Assembly (NCBI RefSeq): GCF_018127805.1
Contig: NZ_CP072334.1
Coordinates: 1,962,001-2,026,000 of the forward strand
Direction: 5' to 3'
DNA length: 64,000 nt
From: Prevotella sp. oral taxon 475
GTDB taxonomy: Bacteria > Bacteroidota > Bacteroidia > Bacteroidales > Bacteroidaceae
Made by a program: the position numbers and the translations under genes. Positions 62,282 to 64,000 of this stretch are shown here, piece by piece. The notes under the pieces are model-generated. The model saw nothing but the letters and a program-made list of their open reading frames with translations, ran no database searches and was not told the DNA's origin. Each line of letters opens with the position of its first letter. Position 1 is the stretch's first letter.

Positions 62282-62317
62282 AAAGAGGATGCTCCATGAA
62301 TAGGGGCATCCTCTCTT
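62282..62317. terminator. Terminator between convergent genes
   Basis: AAAGAGGATGCTCC pairs with GGGGCATCCTCTCTT around ATGAATA. It is placed between the convergent DUF5715 and lipoprotein genes and may serve both strands. A GTTGACRA remnant precedes it at 62218-62255. Confidence 0.75.
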
Positions 62318-62350
62318 AGTTTATACTCTTAAATTCTCGTCAGCTTAGGG

Positions 62351-62848
62351 TTAGGGCTTCTTTACGCTCAGGTTCTTGCCCTCATAGCTACCGCTGATGG
62401 TCGTTGTTTTACCGGTCGGGTCTTTCTTGATGAATGTGAACTTAACGGTATAAACATCACCGCTCTTGTTAACATACAACGAGCTACCTTCTGCCAAAGG
62501 CGAACGGGAATCTGCATCAACCGCACCGTTTACCGACCAGTCGATATTGCTCTTCTTGCTCAAATCGATGGTTTTGCCAAACTGATTGGTCGGAATGGTA
62601 AAGCCAACAGTGGTCATGTTAATGCCTGCCGCCGAAGGAGAACCTGCTGTAAGTAAACCGATAAGAGAACCACCGCCTTCGTTCAGAGAAGCTCCTACGA
62701 TGCTTACGGCCTGACCATTAACAACAATCGTGTTACTGTTCTTGTCGTCATCGTCGCTTCCGCAAGAAGCAAAAAGGGTTGAAGCACAAACAGTAACAAG
62801 TGCTACTGCCAACAGACTGAAAAACTTCATTGTCTTGTTTGATTTCAT
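62351..62848 (-). CDS. Small secreted lipoprotein, unknown function
   Basis: A 165-residue lipoprotein; an alternative start is the ATG at 62830. The type II signal peptide ends LFASCGSDDDD, so Cys is lipid-modified; the Asp-rich stretch right after it is typical of Bacteroidetes surface lipoproteins. The mature part is beta-rich and Gly/Ser/Thr-rich (NTIVVNGQAVSIVGASLNEG, YTVKFTFIKKDPTGKTTTIS), with no family I recognise. It may be a small surface or cell-envelope beta-barrel-like domain. No partner gene is evident. Confidence 0.8.
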   Translation of the reverse strand: MKSNKTMKFFSLLAVALVTVCASTLFASCGSDDDDKNSNTIVVNGQAVSIVGASLNEGGGSLIGLLTAGSPSAAGINMTTVGFTIPTNQFGKTIDLSKKSNIDWSVNGAVDADSRSPLAEGSSLYVNKSGDVYTVKFTFIKKDPTGKTTTISGSYEGKNLSVKKP

Positions 62849-63142
62849 AATTACTTTGTTTTAATTGACTCCACGACTGATAAATTACTGTCTCATTTAT
62901 TTTATTAAACTCTCCGGCGGGCTGTCTTCAAGAGTGCCGTGGAAAAACTCTCTCCAATAGTCTTCCGAACTGACCGCAAAGTTATTAACATTTTCAAGAC
63001 TACACAAAGAAAACAGTAAGATTTTTTATACTCTAATCTCTTTTTCTTGTGAAAGCTTTTTCAATTTGCTCCTATCACTTAGTTTCTTAAATATTGAGAT
63101 GAATGAAAGGATAGAGCAAAATTATATGATAAAACAAATTCA

Positions 63143-63172
63143 CCCGAATATTCTCTTTTAAGAATATTCGGG
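63143..63172. other. Perfect AT-rich hairpin in the 62849-63388 spacer
   Basis: CCCGAATATTCT pairs with AGAATATTCGGG around CTTTTA. The surrounding 540-bp spacer is AT-rich and shows no gene that I can support. It could end the FISUMP gene's transcript (minus strand) or act on the plus strand. Confidence 0.6.
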
Positions 63173-63348
63173 TTGAAAGGGTTGTGATTACTGAGTTTTC
63201 CACAAGGGAATACCACTTGTCAAATAATCAAAGTAAATAACTACATTTGCAGTTGTGCACTTTTGTTTGACAACCTACAGGGTTATAAATTTTCTTGCAA
63301 CGGGTTGGATATTTCAATGTCTCTCACCCTCCTTTATCCAGTTAGGCT

Positions 63349-63381
63349 CCCTCCCCTTTTGGGGAGGGTCGGGGTGGGGCT
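63349..63381. repeat. G/C palindrome CCCTCCCCTTTTGGGGAGGG, REP-like
   Basis: An 8-bp GC stem with TTTT loop directly after the FISUMP stop, followed by TCGGGGTGGGG. This element recurs between genes in many Bacteroidetes genomes as I remember them; here it may be a transcription end for the FISUMP gene. Confidence 0.65.
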
Positions 63382-63388
63382 TTTAGGA

Positions 63389-64000
63389 CTACTCGAACCC
63401 GCCAACCCTGTTCCCGCTGCCGCAACTGTAGTAGAACACGGTGACGTTGAAACTGTTGAAGGACAGGTAGTACGCGTAGTAGCTGGTCCATGGGAAAGCA
63501 CTTGACGACCAATAGATTCCGGTGTCGCCAACGTAGTTCAGCTGACCAGAGTCGTAGTAACCCAAGGCGGGCAGGTAGAAGTAATTACCTGCATCGGCGA
63601 CGGAAGGGAGACCAGAGTTTCTGATACTACTGCTGTTGTTGGTGTAGCTTATCCCTGTTGTACGCATGTCGGTTGTACCGTCGGCAGATTTCTCGACGTC
63701 GTAATGACTCTCTCCCTTTAATACAGACTTCTTCTTAAACCACATACCACCTTTATATAAATGACCCATAGTTGTCCATAACTCATCTGCATCCCAACGT
63801 GGATCGCCGTTCATGCAATACCAAGACAGCTCGTTAACGTTGGGAAGACCTGCGCAACTCTGGGTAGCTTGGAATGCACCGCCACCCTCGTGGTACCAAC
63901 GAGAGTCACTGTTGCTCTGGGGGAAGTTTGAAGAACTCCTATTGTTTAGTGTTGGTTGGCCTGTGTTTCCTGCCAAATTCTTTGTCCATTCGTAACCATA
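63389..64000 (-). CDS. FISUMP-type lipoprotein or surface protein, C-terminal part (cut by window)
   Basis: A frame open from the right edge to a TAG at 63389, about 204 residues; the start lies beyond the window. It opens YGYEWTKNLAGNTGQPT in frame with the edge. Motifs are AGLPNVNELSWYCMNGDPRW, GLPSVADAGNYFYLPALGYY, GIYWSSSAFPWTSYYAYYL and an ending SGNRVGGFE, typical of FISUMP/DUF1566-like domains (Trp/Tyr-rich, C-terminal GxRVGGF). Bacteroidetes use such domains at the C-terminus of surface lipoproteins and fimbrial tip proteins; the cassette 4 fimbrillin has a related end. Ligand unknown. Confidence 0.8.
   Translation of the reverse strand, partial: YGYEWTKNLAGNTGQPTLNNRSSSNFPQSNSDSRWYHEGGGAFQATQSCAGLPNVNELSWYCMNGDPRWDADELWTTMGHLYKGGMWFKKKSVLKGESHYDVEKSADGTTDMRTTGISYTNNSSSIRNSGLPSVADAGNYFYLPALGYYDSGQLNYVGDTGIYWSSSAFPWTSYYAYYLSFNSFNVTVFYYSCGSGNRVGGFE

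Overview
The window looks like a chromosome segment of a Bacteroidales bacterium, most likely Prevotellaceae. The grounds are: many start regions preceded by the Bacteroidetes -7 box TAnnTTTG (several with TTTG exactly 20 bases upstream), a fused LpxC-FabZ, GH92 and SusA-type glycosidases, BspA-like leucine-rich-repeat (LRR) surface proteins ending in a GIYI.NGKKVV tail, fimbrillin-like and FISUMP-type lipoproteins, and general lack of Shine-Dalgarno sequences. Everything was read by eye; no database search was possible. I saw no rRNA, tRNA, CRISPR array, prophage or transposase.

Layout. 1-1026: start of a folK-like gene and a LysM glucosaminidase (minus). 1.4-3.3 kb: surface-protein cassette 1 (minus). 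3.3-9.8 kb: an unknown gene, then recQ, clpX, clpP, tig (minus). 10-15 kb: a phosphoethanolamine-transferase-like gene and a GH92 mannosidase (minus) around a repeat-rich spacer with a 260-bp MITE-like element. 15.2-17.5 kb: cassette 2 (plus). 17.6-24.7 kb: malQ, pullulanase and SusA-type amylase for starch and glycogen. 25-36.9 kb: DUF1573 protein, ftsY, rimO, HU, an HU-TM-LysM fusion, an SDR enzyme, a ThrE-like exporter, groES-groEL, aspS, and a small winged-helix protein (plus). 37.1-39.6 kb: small conserved protein and cassette 3 (plus). 40-51.9 kb (minus): YfhO, PBP1A, miaA, lpxA, lpxC-fabZ, lpxD, an HD hydrolase, pyrF. 52-55.1 kb: HU-like protein and cassette 4 (fimbrillin type, minus). 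55.1-61.3 kb (minus): prfA, purM, aroE, menG, purC, phoH. 61.4-64 kb: DUF5715 protein, a lipoprotein and a FISUMP protein cut by the window end.

The most interesting system is a leader cassette present four times, each in front of a surface-protein unit (three BspA-like genes each followed by a small acidic peptide, and one peptide followed by a fimbrillin-like lipoprotein). Each copy has a TTTG-N20-TA[C/T]CTTTG promoter, a roughly 320-350 nt leader, a (CA)n microsatellite (25, 12, 15 and 27 units) inside an open frame that would encode (His-Thr)n, and then a hairpin followed by a U-rich stretch before the structural gene. In every copy one frame after the microsatellite stays open through the hairpin and stops 36, 7, 27 or -1 nt from the next start codon. 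Copies 2 and 3 have the repeat number that selects that frame; copies 1 and 4 are each one unit away from it. I infer a slipped-strand contingency switch acting through translation-controlled attenuation. This is a hypothesis from sequence alone.

A second layer is an unusual amount of periodic non-coding DNA: four unrelated arrays with 41-bp (one 41-42-bp) units, arrays of two different motifs in an exact 22-bp register, dispersed 8-bp-unit tracts, and homopyrimidine tracts. All lie between genes.
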